Assembly: GCF_025370875.1 (NCBI RefSeq) | Contig: NZ_JAMXFD010000038.1 | Span: 1-48,473, forward strand | From: Laspinema palackyanum D2c | GTDB taxonomy: Bacteria; Cyanobacteriota; Cyanobacteriia; Cyanobacteriales; Laspinemataceae | DNA: 48,473 nt | Direction of reading: 5' to 3' | Shown: positions 37,339 through 45,407 of the stretch, piece by piece | Numbering within the stretch: position 1 is the first letter of the stretch | Layout: the number at the start of each line of letters is the position of its first letter | Position numbers and translations under genes: made by a program | Notes under the pieces: generated by a model | What the model was told of the DNA's origin: nothing | Seen by the model: the letters and a program-made list of their open reading frames with translations, nothing else | The model's database searches: none

Positions 37339-39051
37339 TCATCCCTCCAACGGAAACAACACCGTCCCCAGGGGTTCAGAACCCAGGCGATCGCTCACCT
37401 GACCCTGAGACACCACCGGAACACCTTTGATATACACCGAGTGGATAATTTGATCCGAACCCCGCTTCACCATCCGAGGTTCTCCATCTAAAATTGGGTC
37501 CAATATTTCCACGGGAGGGGCGATCGCCTGCCGCAACCCCAGAGGATTCAGCAACACCAAATCCGCTTTCCCACCCACCTTCAACACCCCCGTATCCAGG
37601 CGAAACCACCGCGCCGGTTCTCCCGTCACCCGATGAATTGCCGCCTCGGGAGTCATAAAATTCGTGGTTACCGCTTGTTTCAACAACGATAAAGCGCCAT
37701 CATAATAGCCCAAATTCCGAACATGAGCACCGGCATCGGTAAACCCGGGCAAAATATCCGGATGTTTCATCATCGCTAACCGGGGTTCGAGGCGATCGTT
37801 TGCACCCGTCGCCACCCAGCGCAAATCCGTATCATACCGCTGCAACAAATCCATAAACAAATCCACCGGGTCCCGCTGCATTTTCTTCGCAACCGCAGCA
37901 AAACTTAACCCCTGCCAACTCGATTCCGGACAGCTTAAAATTTCCATCAATTTCAAGTCTCGATGAAAAGATTTGCGCCACCCATTCAACCAGTCTTTAC
38001 GAAACTGCTGCCGAAAAGTTTCCGACCCCCACAATGCCTGCCGTTCCTCTCGGGAATCACAACTATTCAGTTGTGCACCCGTAGAGAATTCTTCAAATAA
38101 AGGAGTCACGGGACCATCAGAATAAATCGTAAACGGTTCCGTCAGCGTTTGAAAGCGGACATTCCCTCGCAAGAGGCGATTCCAAATCCATAAAAGAGGA
38201 GAAAAAATCCGCCACATCTGGCGATTATGCACCGCATCCAATGCCGAGAGAACCGTCAAGCGTAAAGGGGGTTGACCGATGCCCGAACCCAGGGCAATAA
38301 TATCAAAAAAAGAAGCCAATCGCTGTAAATTGGGAGTAACTTGAAATACGCGATCGCGTTGCCGACACAAATCAGCTAAACGAGCATATTCGGGAGGTTT
38401 AGCGTGTTGCGAGGGGATAGTACAACCGCGCCATTCTCCACTCATGCGATGCCAGGGAAACATATCAATAGAAATGCCCAGAAATCCGGCATCTAAAGCA
38501 GATTCCGCGATTTGTTCCATCTGGTTCAGTTCCCCTAGCGTGGGGTCAACGGTTAGACTCCGTTCCAACCCCATCACATGAGAACGAACCGCACTATGTC
38601 CTAACATTGGGGCAACATTAGGACCGAGGGGTAACTGTTGTAAATGGTGCAGATATTCCCTGGGAGTTTGCCAAGAAACAGATTGGTTTAACCATTTCCC
38701 AATCAAACGATGGGAGAGGGTTTCCACCCGCTGAAAAATATCCGCCAACATTTGCGGTTCCCCCACTGCAACAGATAAACTGCAATTGCCAATCACCACA
38801 GTGGTGACCCCATGCCGAACCGATTCACTCAATCCCGGGGCAATTTCTAGCTCTAAATCATAGTGGGTATGAATGTCAATAAATCCGGGTGTGACCCAGA
38901 GTCCCGAGGCATCTACTACCTGAGCCGCCTCTAGGGAAATATCACGAGAAATTGCAACAATTTCCCCCTGTTTGATGCCAATATCTCCCTGAAATCCAGC
39001 GGAACCCAATCCATCAAAAATGAGTCCATTTTTAATTAGTAAATCTAGCAT
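37339..39051 (-). CDS. Amidohydrolase, N-acyl-D-amino-acid deacylase type
   Basis: This 570-residue metal-dependent hydrolase belongs to the D-aminoacylase branch of the amidohydrolase superfamily. The metal-binding FIDIHTHYD follows the N-terminal beta-sandwich (LIKNGLIFDGLGSAGFQGDIGIKQGEIVAI). Further motifs are VVIGNCSLSVA, LGHSAVRSHVMG, and the late FTDAGAHVRNLGYYDGAL. The C-terminal part returns to the sandwich (KADLVLLNPLGL). The family removes acyl groups from D-amino acids, but many members have other substrates. The start has a weak ribosome binding site. On the same strand, the Mpo1-like gene begins near its stop, so the two are probably co-transcribed; a hairpin separates it from the NTF2-like gene upstream. 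The substrate is unknown. Confidence 0.8.
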   Translation of the reverse strand: MLDLLIKNGLIFDGLGSAGFQGDIGIKQGEIVAISRDISLEAAQVVDASGLWVTPGFIDIHTHYDLELEIAPGLSESVRHGVTTVVIGNCSLSVAVGEPQMLADIFQRVETLSHRLIGKWLNQSVSWQTPREYLHHLQQLPLGPNVAPMLGHSAVRSHVMGLERSLTVDPTLGELNQMEQIAESALDAGFLGISIDMFPWHRMSGEWRGCTIPSQHAKPPEYARLADLCRQRDRVFQVTPNLQRLASFFDIIALGSGIGQPPLRLTVLSALDAVHNRQMWRIFSPLLWIWNRLLRGNVRFQTLTEPFTIYSDGPVTPLFEEFSTGAQLNSCDSREERQALWGSETFRQQFRKDWLNGWRKSFHRDLKLMEILSCPESSWQGLSFAAVAKKMQRDPVDLFMDLLQRYDTDLRWVATGANDRLEPRLAMMKHPDILPGFTDAGAHVRNLGYYDGALSLLKQAVTTNFMTPEAAIHRVTGEPARWFRLDTGVLKVGGKADLVLLNPLGLRQAIAPPVEILDPILDGEPRMVKRGSDQIIHSVYIKGVPVVSQGQVSDRLGSEPLGTVLFPLEG

Positions 39052-39090
39052 TTTATTTCCTAATAAACCGGAATTTAACTCGAATTTATC

Positions 39091-39118
39091 GGAAGAACAA
39101 GGCCAGCTTTGTTCTTCC
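39091..39118 (-). terminator. Hairpin between NTF2-like gene and amidohydrolase
   Basis: GGAAGAACAA (39091-39100) pairs perfectly with TTGTTCTTCC (39109-39118) around an 8-nt loop. It lies 22 nt after the stop of the NTF2-like gene and 40 nt before the amidohydrolase start, both on the minus strand. There is no T-run on that strand, so it may only partly stop transcription or stabilise the mRNA. Confidence 0.4.
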
Positions 39119-39139
39119 TTAAATGAGTAATACTGCCAG

Positions 39140-39757
39140 TTACCGACGTAACAGAAACATCAACAGCGCACCCACCAACACTCCAGCCACCGATGTGCCA
39201 ACGGCCATAATATTCCCCCGTTTTTCGGCATAATTTAGAACGGGATTATCTAAGAAATTAGCGGAAAAATGGAGAGATTGAATCGTCCAGGTATTTTGCA
39301 CTTTTTGGAGAACGGCAGTCCATCGCAGAGGCATAATTTCCTCATTTCCATCTCGAAAATAGAATGTAGAGAGGGCTTCTCCCGAGGCGACTTCTATTTC
39401 TGGAGATAAAAAAGTTCGGATGGTTTCTCCCTCCAAACTCATGGTCAACCGTTCAATTGGTCCATCAAATTGTTCATTCCAATAGGTTTCAAATTCGCTG
39501 ACGGTATGAAATACCTGGTTATCCACCGTAGTAATTGTGAAAGCCGGATGTAAATAGGGTTCAATGCTGGTAAAATCCCGGTTGTTTAAGGCATCTAGGG
39601 CAATTTGTCGGGTTTCGAGAATGTTTTGGAGTTCTTGTTCATTCACTGGTTGTCCCAAGGCAGATTCCGGCATCGTGAAGGCGATGGGGAGGGCCAGGAA
39701 TGCAGTCCACAAAAGCTGACTGCCTCGGAATGGGCGGGGCTGTTGTTGGGTTTTCAT
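39140..39757 (-). CDS. NTF2-like (SnoaL/DUF4440-type) exported protein with C-terminal anchor
   Basis: This 205-residue protein has a likely signal peptide (basic RPFR, hydrophobic LLWTAFLALPIAFTM, cleavage around SALG-QP). A domain of NTF2/SnoaL fold follows: paired helices, NNRDFTSIEPYLHPAFTITT, and a curved sheet ending WTAVLQKVQNTWTIQSLHFS. A terminal membrane segment (AVGTSVAGVLVGALLMFLLRR) completes it. It would face the periplasm or thylakoid lumen. The ATG at 39757 is chosen because the hemL terminator occupies the upstream bases (39838-39901), ruling out the longer frame to 39865; there is no clear ribosome binding site. The ligand or reaction is unknown. It may share a message with the amidohydrolase below it. 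Confidence 0.65.
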   Translation of the reverse strand: MKTQQQPRPFRGSQLLWTAFLALPIAFTMPESALGQPVNEQELQNILETRQIALDALNNRDFTSIEPYLHPAFTITTVDNQVFHTVSEFETYWNEQFDGPIERLTMSLEGETIRTFLSPEIEVASGEALSTFYFRDGNEEIMPLRWTAVLQKVQNTWTIQSLHFSANFLDNPVLNYAEKRGNIMAVGTSVAGVLVGALLMFLLRR

Positions 39758-39837
39758 GGGGGTTGCTGTTTTAAGTGAGTAATGGTTATCTTTGGTGTTC
39801 CAGTCAAGGCTAATTGAAATTTGATATAAATTAACAC

Positions 39838-39901
39838 AAAAAAAACACAATGAGAATGAAGACAATCAGGAATTTGACTCATCCTGATGTTCTTCATTCT
39901 C
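39838..39901 (-). terminator. Rho-independent terminator of hemL
   Basis: On the minus strand a 20-nt arm (39901-39882) pairs with 39871-39852 at 18 of 20 positions across a 10-nt loop, and eight T residues (39845-39838) follow after a short ATTGTG segment. It lies 35 nt past the hemL stop. This is the clearest intrinsic terminator in the window. Confidence 0.8.
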
Positions 39902-39935
39902 AACAGCTACAGACAATCCGATGGGGTGGGATTAG

Positions 39936-41234
39936 CTATAGACTAGACATGACCTCATGGGCCATCGCCAAGGTGCGATCGATATCTTCATCGGTATGAG
40001 CCAAAGACGTAAATCCGGCCTCAAATTGAGAAGGCGCTAAATAGACTCCCCGTTCTAGCATTCCGCGATGGAAGCGGGCAAATTTGCTCAAGTCGGATTT
40101 TTTGGCATCTTCATAATTATGCACAGGTCCGGGATTGAAAAATAACCCAAACATGGCACTAATTTGACCGCCACAGGCTTCATTGCCGGTTTCTTTGGCA
40201 ATTTTCAGCAGTCCCTGACTCAACTTTTGGGTAATCTTATCCAGATACTCATAAGTTCCGGGTTTGTTGAGCAATTCCAGGGTTTTAATTCCTGCCGTCA
40301 TGGCTAAGGGATTCCCCGATAGGGTCCCCGCTTGATACATCGGACCTGCTGGTGCCACCATTTCCATGATGTCCCGGCGTCCACCATAAGCCCCTACGGG
40401 TAATCCACCGCCAATCACTTTACCCAAGGTGGTTAAATCGGGGGTGACGCCGAATTTTTCCTGGGCACCGCCATAAGCAATCCGGAACCCGGTCATGACT
40501 TCATCAAATACGAGTAATGCGCCATGTTCCTGAGTCAGGACCCGCAATCCTTCCAGGAATCCCGCATCTGGGGGAATAAATCCCGCATTGCCGACAACGG
40601 GCTCTAAGATTACCCCAGCAATCTCCCCGGGATTTTGCTCAAATAAGGTTTTAACGGCTTCTAGGTCGTTGTAAGGGGCGGTGAGGGTATTGGCGGTGGT
40701 GGATTTGGGAACCCCGGGAGAGTCTGGCAGTCCCAAGGTGGCAACGCCGGAACCCGCTTTCACCAGGAACATATCAGCGTGCCCGTGATAACAGCCTTCA
40801 AATTTGATTAATTTCTCCCGTCCGGTGAAGGCGCGCATCAGGCGCAAAACCGCCATACAAGCTTCGGTTCCGGAGTTGACAAATCTCACCATTTCGATGC
40901 AGGGAACCGCATCAATCACCATTTCGGCGAGGACGTTCTCTTGGTAACAGGGTGCACCAAAGCTGGTACCTTTATTTAAGGCATCATGGAGGGCCGCAAT
41001 CACTTCCGGGTGAGCGTGTCCACAGATGGCGGGTCCCCAAGTTCCCACATAGTCGATGTATTGGTTTCCGTCTACGTCCCAAACATACGCGCCTTCGACT
41101 CTATCAAAAACGATGGGTTGTCCCCCGACGGATTTGAAGGCACGCACGGGAGAACTGACCCCTCCGGGCATCAGTTTTTGAGCGGCTGCGAAAATTTCTT
41201 CGGATTTTGTGGTATTGAAGGTCGTTGTAACCAA
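39936..41234 (-). CDS. hemL: Glutamate-1-semialdehyde 2,1-aminomutase
   Basis: This 432-residue PLP enzyme converts glutamate-1-semialdehyde to 5-aminolevulinate in the C5 pathway, feeding chlorophyll, haem and phycobilin synthesis. It is a class-III aminotransferase-fold protein of normal length: [18 protein letters not shown] at the N-terminus, [42 protein letters not shown], and the PLP lysine in [18 protein letters not shown]. No ATG fits the conserved N-terminus. A TTG at 41234, with AAGGAGA five bases upstream, gives [15 protein letters not shown], which matches cyanobacterial homologues, so TTG is the start. It is a single gene with its own terminator. Regulation is not evident from the sequence. 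Confidence 0.96.
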   Translation of the reverse strand: MVTTTFNTTKSEEIFAAAQKLMPGGVSSPVRAFKSVGGQPIVFDRVEGAYVWDVDGNQYIDYVGTWGPAICGHAHPEVIAALHDALNKGTSFGAPCYQENVLAEMVIDAVPCIEMVRFVNSGTEACMAVLRLMRAFTGREKLIKFEGCYHGHADMFLVKAGSGVATLGLPDSPGVPKSTTANTLTAPYNDLEAVKTLFEQNPGEIAGVILEPVVGNAGFIPPDAGFLEGLRVLTQEHGALLVFDEVMTGFRIAYGGAQEKFGVTPDLTTLGKVIGGGLPVGAYGGRRDIMEMVAPAGPMYQAGTLSGNPLAMTAGIKTLELLNKPGTYEYLDKITQKLSQGLLKIAKETGNEACGGQISAMFGLFFNPGPVHNYEDAKKSDLSKFARFHRGMLERGVYLAPSQFEAGFTSLAHTDEDIDRTLAMAHEVMSSL

Positions 41235-41523
41235 AGGGATCTCCTTTGCCAGAGGCTTAACAGTTGACTTTGTTTAGAATACGGCTTTTGGGTGGGAAGT
41301 GTTTAAGAGGAGCGTCCAAGTTATAATGTCTAATCCTACCCCGAATCGCAGTCCCTAACGCTAGTGCGTTGGTAGAGCGGTTAAAAACTGGGTTCTGGAC
41401 AGAATCTTTCCTGGCTTTACACTCCAGCAAGGGCGGTGAAACCTGGTTTTTTGTCCTCTTGATCTCCTCCCCACCCAGAAACCTCAGTCCCCAGTGTTAA
41501 AAGAGTTTTACCCCACAGAGACT
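41235..41523. other. Divergent intergenic region (hemL and GT-like gene)
   Basis: These 289 nt separate two divergently oriented genes and should contain both promoters. TATAAT occurs at 41322-41327 on the plus strand, but no good -35 box accompanies it. A stretch around 41360-41400 resembles part of a tRNA but cannot fold as one. Confidence 0.35.
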
Positions 41524-42396
41524 ATGCGGGTTTTAGTGACCATTCCTCATGTTTTCAATCCCGAAGGAGGGGGCGGTTATGCATCGTTAAGCCCCGATTC
41601 CCAGCCTCGGATTCAAGCCCTGACTCAGTGCATTGAATCGTTACAGGGTACTTATAATAGTCGATCGCAGTTCTATTTTCAGTACAACCAGCAGTTATAT
41701 ACCCTCCCGGCGAATGTCGAAACCTCCGTGGAATTGTCGATTATCATCTGCACTACTCAAGGGTTACATCTGTTGCAACAATTGCCGGTGACTCCCGATT
41801 CCTATACCCATCAATCCTTTGCCTGTCATCCCATGCTGTTGGGTTTTGAATGTCACGGGGTGTTAAAACAAAATTTAGGCCGTTATGATTATTATTGCTA
41901 TTTGGAAGATGATATTATTTTAAGTGACCCAGATTTTTTCCAAAAGTTATCTTGGTTTACGGGTTACATTGGCAATCATGCAGTGCTGCAACCCAATCGA
42001 TTTGAACGGGTGAAAAAACAGCCGGTTAAAAAGTTTTACATTGACCCGGAGTTAGAATTCAAAACGGGCAAGAAAGATAATTTTGCTCACTATTTTAGTG
42101 ATAACCTAGTGCTGACCGGAAAAGTTCTGGGTTACCCGATTACAATTAAGCGGGCAGAAAATCCCCATTCGGGCTGTTTTTTTCTGAATCGGCATCAAAT
42201 GGAACAATGGGCCAATCAACCATACTTTTTGGACCGGGATTCGCGCTTTTTTGGATCTTTGGAAAGTGCAGCAACTTTGGGAATTGCCCGGACTTTTCGA
42301 GTTTACAAGCCTGCGCCGCAAAATGCCAATTTTTTAGAAGTTCAGCATTACGGTGACGCTTGGAGTCAGAAAATCAAAGATGTTAAGTTTACATAA
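41524..42396 (+). CDS. Glycosyltransferase-like protein of unknown function
   Basis: This is a 290-residue soluble protein. [20 protein letters not shown] resembles the DxD-containing metal/nucleotide-sugar site of GT-A glycosyltransferases, and [15 protein letters not shown] resembles their acceptor loop. The N-terminal [19 protein letters not shown] would be the first beta strand. The later [17 protein letters not shown] has no assignment. I do not recognise the exact family. The ATG at 41524 gives a natural first strand; a GTG at 41494 is the alternative, and neither has a strong ribosome binding site. It ends 5 nt before hisIE on the same strand, so they are probably one message, although no link to histidine synthesis is known. 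A cell-surface glycan role is a guess. Confidence 0.5.
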   Translation: MRVLVTIPHVFNPEGGGGYASLSPDSQPRIQALTQCIESLQGTYNSRSQFYFQYNQQLYTLPANVETSVELSIIICTTQGLHLLQQLPVTPDSYTHQSFACHPMLLGFECHGVLKQNLGRYDYYCYLEDDIILSDPDFFQKLSWFTGYIGNHAVLQPNRFERVKKQPVKKFYIDPELEFKTGKKDNFAHYFSDNLVLTGKVLGYPITIKRAENPHSGCFFLNRHQMEQWANQPYFLDRDSRFFGSLESAATLGIARTFRVYKPAPQNANFLEVQHYGDAWSQKIKDVKFT

Positions 42397-42401
42397 CCGT
42401 T

Positions 42402-43052
42402 ATGTCGGAGACTGAAATGGTAAGCAGTAAAACGGCGATTCCGGTAGATCGGATTCGCTATAATGAACAGGGTTTAGTTCCGGCGATCGCCCAGGATTAT
42501 CTGGATGGAACAGTGCTCATGATGGCCTGGATGAATGCGGAATCATTGCAAAAAACCCTAGAAACTGGGGAATGCTGGTATTGGAGTCGATCGCGCCAAG
42601 AATTGTGGCACAAAGGAGCAACATCGGGCCATCTCCAAAAGGTGCGATCGCTACGCTATGACTGCGATAGTGACTGTCTATTAATCGGCATTGAACAAGT
42701 TGGTGATATTGCCTGCCATACCGGGGAACGCAGTTGTTTTCACCAAATTGAGGGCCACATTGCTGCACCTCCGGCAGATACCCTATCCCAGGTATTTGAG
42801 GTGATTTGCGATCGGCGGGACAATCCCTCGGAAGATTCTTATACTGCTAGATTAATCGCTGGCGGGGATAATAAAATTCTCAAGAAAATTGGGGAAGAAT
42901 CTGCGGAAGTGGTGATGGCTTGTAAAGATGATGATGCCAATGCGATCGCCGGGGAAGTCGCTGATTTATTCTATCACTCTATGGTTGCCTTAGCGAAACA
43001 TAATGTGGATTTGCGCGAGGTTTATCGCAAGTTGCAACAGCGTCGGAAATAA
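42402..43052 (+). CDS. hisIE: Bifunctional phosphoribosyl-AMP cyclohydrolase / phosphoribosyl-ATP pyrophosphatase
   Basis: This fused enzyme performs the second and third steps of histidine biosynthesis. It has 216 residues. The HisI half (about 15-125) has [35 protein letters not shown], and the metal-binding DCDSDCLL and CHTGERSCF. The HisE half (about 130-216) has [25 protein letters not shown] and the MazG-like [13 protein letters not shown]. The length is normal. ATG 42402 is used, but ATG 42417 has a better ribosome binding site (GGAG 6 nt upstream), so the protein may be five residues shorter. It follows the glycosyltransferase-like gene by 5 nt and converges on the MFS gene, with a MITE-like element between. 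Confidence 0.95.
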   Translation: MSETEMVSSKTAIPVDRIRYNEQGLVPAIAQDYLDGTVLMMAWMNAESLQKTLETGECWYWSRSRQELWHKGATSGHLQKVRSLRYDCDSDCLLIGIEQVGDIACHTGERSCFHQIEGHIAAPPADTLSQVFEVICDRRDNPSEDSYTARLIAGGDNKILKKIGEESAEVVMACKDDDANAIAGEVADLFYHSMVALAKHNVDLREVYRKLQQRRK

Positions 43053-43068
43053 GAAACGACTGAAGTGG

Positions 43069-43332
43069 CGACACCCGGCGGGGGTTTAAACCCCCGCCTA
43101 ATAGCTAAAGTCGGTTAAAACCGACTAAAAACACCACAGTATAAGGCTATAAAAACTTACACACTCAAGGGTCTGATTCCCCATATTAAACGTAGCCTGG
43201 GCCGAAAGGCTATAGTCTGCCTTAGCCCTCTAATAGAGAAGGAAGATCGAGTTTTAACAATCGGATTTGGTATCAGTCGGTTTCAACCGACTTTAGCTGT
43301 TAGGCGGGGGATTGATCCCCCGCCGGGTGTCG
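43069..43332. mobile_element. 264-bp MITE-like element with 58-nt terminal inverted repeats
   Basis: Arm 43069-43126 and the reverse complement of 43275-43332 match at 53 of 58 positions. Each arm contains two smaller palindromes, one with GGCGGGGG/CCCCCGCC and one with AGTCGGTT/AACCGACT. The 148-nt interior has no gene. The element fills nearly the whole space between the convergent hisIE and MFS genes, ending 5 nt before the MFS stop codon. There is no transposase, so it would be non-autonomous. Clear target-site duplications are not visible. The transcribed arms could also act as a two-way terminator. Confidence 0.65.
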
Positions 43333-43337
43333 CATCA

Positions 43338-44612
43338 TCAAACTTTCGATTCACTCAACCGTTTTCTCTGCACCAACATCCGATCAAGAACCTGTAAAAT
43401 CCAAATCACAACCCCCACACTAACGACTAATCCGGGCCATAATCCATCAGAAAGGGGACGGGGTAAATCTAACACCCATCCCCCTAGAATAGGGCCGATA
43501 AAATAACCGATCGCCCAACATTGAGAGTTCAGAGACAAATAGACCCCCCGCAGCGAAGCGGGGGCCATTTCTGCCACTAAAGAGGAGGCAGCAGGATTGT
43601 AAACCACGATCGCGATCGCCAGAATCCCGAGGGCGATCGTTGCTGTTACCAGCGGCGAAGTGGAAATGGTTCCAGTAATGGCAATAAAAATAAATCCTGC
43701 TGCCCATAAAAGGCCCGAAATTGCTAATACTTTGGACTGTCGCAAGTTTTTGAAGACTCGGGAAACGGGCAATTGCATCAAGATACAGAGGGCTAAATGC
43801 CAGGTAAATAATCCCCCAATTGTTCCGGCGGAAAATCCTCTGCCGGTTTCTTCCGATTCCACAAAATCACTTAAATACAGAGGGAGAGTGGTTTGAATTT
43901 GGGCGATATAGGTGGTAAAGATAATATTCACCAAGGCATACACCATTAAGGTGCGATCGCGAAAGGCACTCATCCATCCTTGTAACGGGGGTTTAGAAGC
44001 ACCCCCCTGGCGCTGAGGTTCCGTAATCGCCATCCAAATTAATCCAAAAAATAGCAAAAATGAGACCGAATCAATGATAAACAGTAACCGATATTCCCCG
44101 GTTACCGAAATCAAAAAACCGCCCCAAATCACCCCCACCTGTAATCCTAAACTATCTCCCAGTCGGGCCATTGCATAAGCTTCATGGCGTTGTCCTCCGG
44201 TGGTTAAATCCGCCACCACGGACTCGGTAGCAGGCCAATATAAGCCGATACCAAACCCCATGAGAATATTCCCTAAAACTAGGATTTCAAAGCCATTGGC
44301 AACGGTTAAGACTGCCGAGGCGATCGCGGAAATAATTGCCGCTGCCAGTAAGGTGCGTTTGCGGCCCCAATGGGGTGAATCCAGACAGGAACCACAGACA
44401 ATCCGCCCCACAATTCCGGCGATCGAACCGATGCCTAAAGCAAATCCCACCGCAGTTTTAGTTAATCCCACCTCATTGACGAAATATATCGGGGCATAAA
44501 ACAATGTAAATCCACTGCCTATTCCCGACAACAACCGACCAGAAATTAAAACCCAAACTTGCAGGGGAAGTTTGGGCAACCAATCCAACAGACGATTAAA
44601 TAAACGTTTCAT
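43338..44612 (-). CDS. Major facilitator superfamily transporter
   Basis: This 424-residue inner-membrane protein has about twelve hydrophobic helices. MFS marks include RLLSGIGSGFTLFYAPIYF, the loop DSPHWGRKRTLLAAAI between helices 2 and 3 (the G-x(3)-D-R-x-G-R-K/R-type motif), and NILMGFGIGLYWPATESVVAD. A central cytoplasmic loop (EPQRQGGASKPPLQ) separates the two six-helix halves. It is probably an efflux permease, but the substrate cannot be told from the sequence. The ATG at 44612 (MKRLFNRLL) is chosen over an in-frame ATG at 44669, whose extra residues (IKASYHIFLNSC) are unlike transporter N-termini; neither has a good ribosome binding site. It is a lone gene converging on hisIE. Confidence 0.85.
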   Translation of the reverse strand: MKRLFNRLLDWLPKLPLQVWVLISGRLLSGIGSGFTLFYAPIYFVNEVGLTKTAVGFALGIGSIAGIVGRIVCGSCLDSPHWGRKRTLLAAAIISAIASAVLTVANGFEILVLGNILMGFGIGLYWPATESVVADLTTGGQRHEAYAMARLGDSLGLQVGVIWGGFLISVTGEYRLLFIIDSVSFLLFFGLIWMAITEPQRQGGASKPPLQGWMSAFRDRTLMVYALVNIIFTTYIAQIQTTLPLYLSDFVESEETGRGFSAGTIGGLFTWHLALCILMQLPVSRVFKNLRQSKVLAISGLLWAAGFIFIAITGTISTSPLVTATIALGILAIAIVVYNPAASSLVAEMAPASLRGVYLSLNSQCWAIGYFIGPILGGWVLDLPRPLSDGLWPGLVVSVGVVIWILQVLDRMLVQRKRLSESKV

Positions 44613-44734
44613 ACAGGAGTTTAAAAAAATGTGATAGGATGCTTTAATCGACGATTGCCTGAAGGCCATTGCCGATAAATCTTTTAATTTTTCTTTAAGT
44701 TTAACTGATTATTCCTTAAACTAAATCTATAAAA

Positions 44735-44785
44735 ATGTCGATTGACAAAAAAGAACTGATTGCTAAACTAGCTCAACAAGTGTAG
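44735..44785 (+). CDS. Possible 16-residue peptide ORF
   Basis: An ATG at 44735 opens a 16-codon frame, MSIDKKELIAKLAQQV, ending at TAG 44783-44785, directly at the base of a hairpin (44784-44808). The peptide would form an amphipathic helix. There is no ribosome binding site, so this may be chance or the remnant of a longer gene's N-terminus. Confidence 0.12.
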   Translation: MSIDKKELIAKLAQQV

Positions 44786-44808
44786 AGGCGATTCGCTTTC
44801 TCGCCTCT
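44784..44808. terminator. Stem-loop upstream of the MFS gene
   Basis: AGAGGCGA (44784-44791) pairs perfectly with TCGCCTCT (44801-44808) around a 9-nt loop. It lies 62 nt past the ruvX stop on the minus strand, where only short T-rich sequence follows. It could end ruvX transcription. Confidence 0.4.
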
Positions 44809-44869
44809 AAATTTAGGGTTTGACCTCCAAAAATGCGTAATTCCTGTGCAAATATCCCAAACTAACCCA

Positions 44870-45334
44870 TTAACCCTCGTCCGGTTGTTCTGTGGTTTCC
44901 GCCTGGATAGTTTTGCGTCGGTCCTCTAACCATTGTTGTAAAATCAAAGCTGCCGCTTTCCGGTCAATTAACCCTTTATTGCGAGAGAGAGAAACATTTT
45001 GTTCAATCATCATTTGCTCGGCATAATAGGAAGTGAGGCGCTCATCTACAAACTCGATGGGTAGATTGAGGGCTGCCGAGAGACGTTTGCTGAATTTCTG
45101 AACTTGGCGCGCTTGAAACCCAATGGAACCATCCATTGAATAAGGCAACCCTATTACTAACACCTCCACCCCCCGTTCTTCAATAATTGCCTGAAGTTGG
45201 CTGAGAGTATCGGCAAAGGATTTGCTTTCAATGGTGGTAATTCCTGTGGCAATTAAACCTGTGCCATCGCAACCGGCGACGCCAATCCGTTTGCGACCAA
45301 TATCTAATCCAAGTGCTGAAATTTTTTGTGTCAT
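44870..45334 (-). CDS. ruvX: YqgF/RuvX-type Holliday junction resolvase-like protein
   Basis: This 154-residue RNase H-fold protein belongs to the YqgF/RuvX family, involved in pre-16S rRNA 5'-end processing and possibly Holliday junction resolution. Family motifs are ALGLDIGRKRIGVAGCD (first catalytic Asp), VEVLVIGLPYSMDGSIG, FVDERLTSYYAE, and LIDRKAAALILQQWL (last acidic residue). The ATG at 45334 has a GAGGGA ribosome binding site a few bases upstream, so the longer frame to 45385 is not used. It lies 73 nt downstream of the GNAT gene on the same strand, so the two may be one operon. The length is typical. Confidence 0.92.
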   Translation of the reverse strand: MTQKISALGLDIGRKRIGVAGCDGTGLIATGITTIESKSFADTLSQLQAIIEERGVEVLVIGLPYSMDGSIGFQARQVQKFSKRLSAALNLPIEFVDERLTSYYAEQMMIEQNVSLSRNKGLIDRKAAALILQQWLEDRRKTIQAETTEQPDEG

Positions 45335-45407
45335 TCCCTCATAAAACCGGACGGACCCAGGGTTAGCCGTTGAGTCATTAGCCAAATTCTGACTAATGAC
45401 CCAGACT

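Noticed and set aside
39758-39865. N-terminal extension of the NTF2-like gene
   Set aside because: It would run through the hemL terminator and place a non-signal sequence before the signal peptide.
41360-41400. TTGGTAGAGCGGTTAAAA, like a tRNA D-arm
   Set aside because: No complete cloverleaf can be formed.
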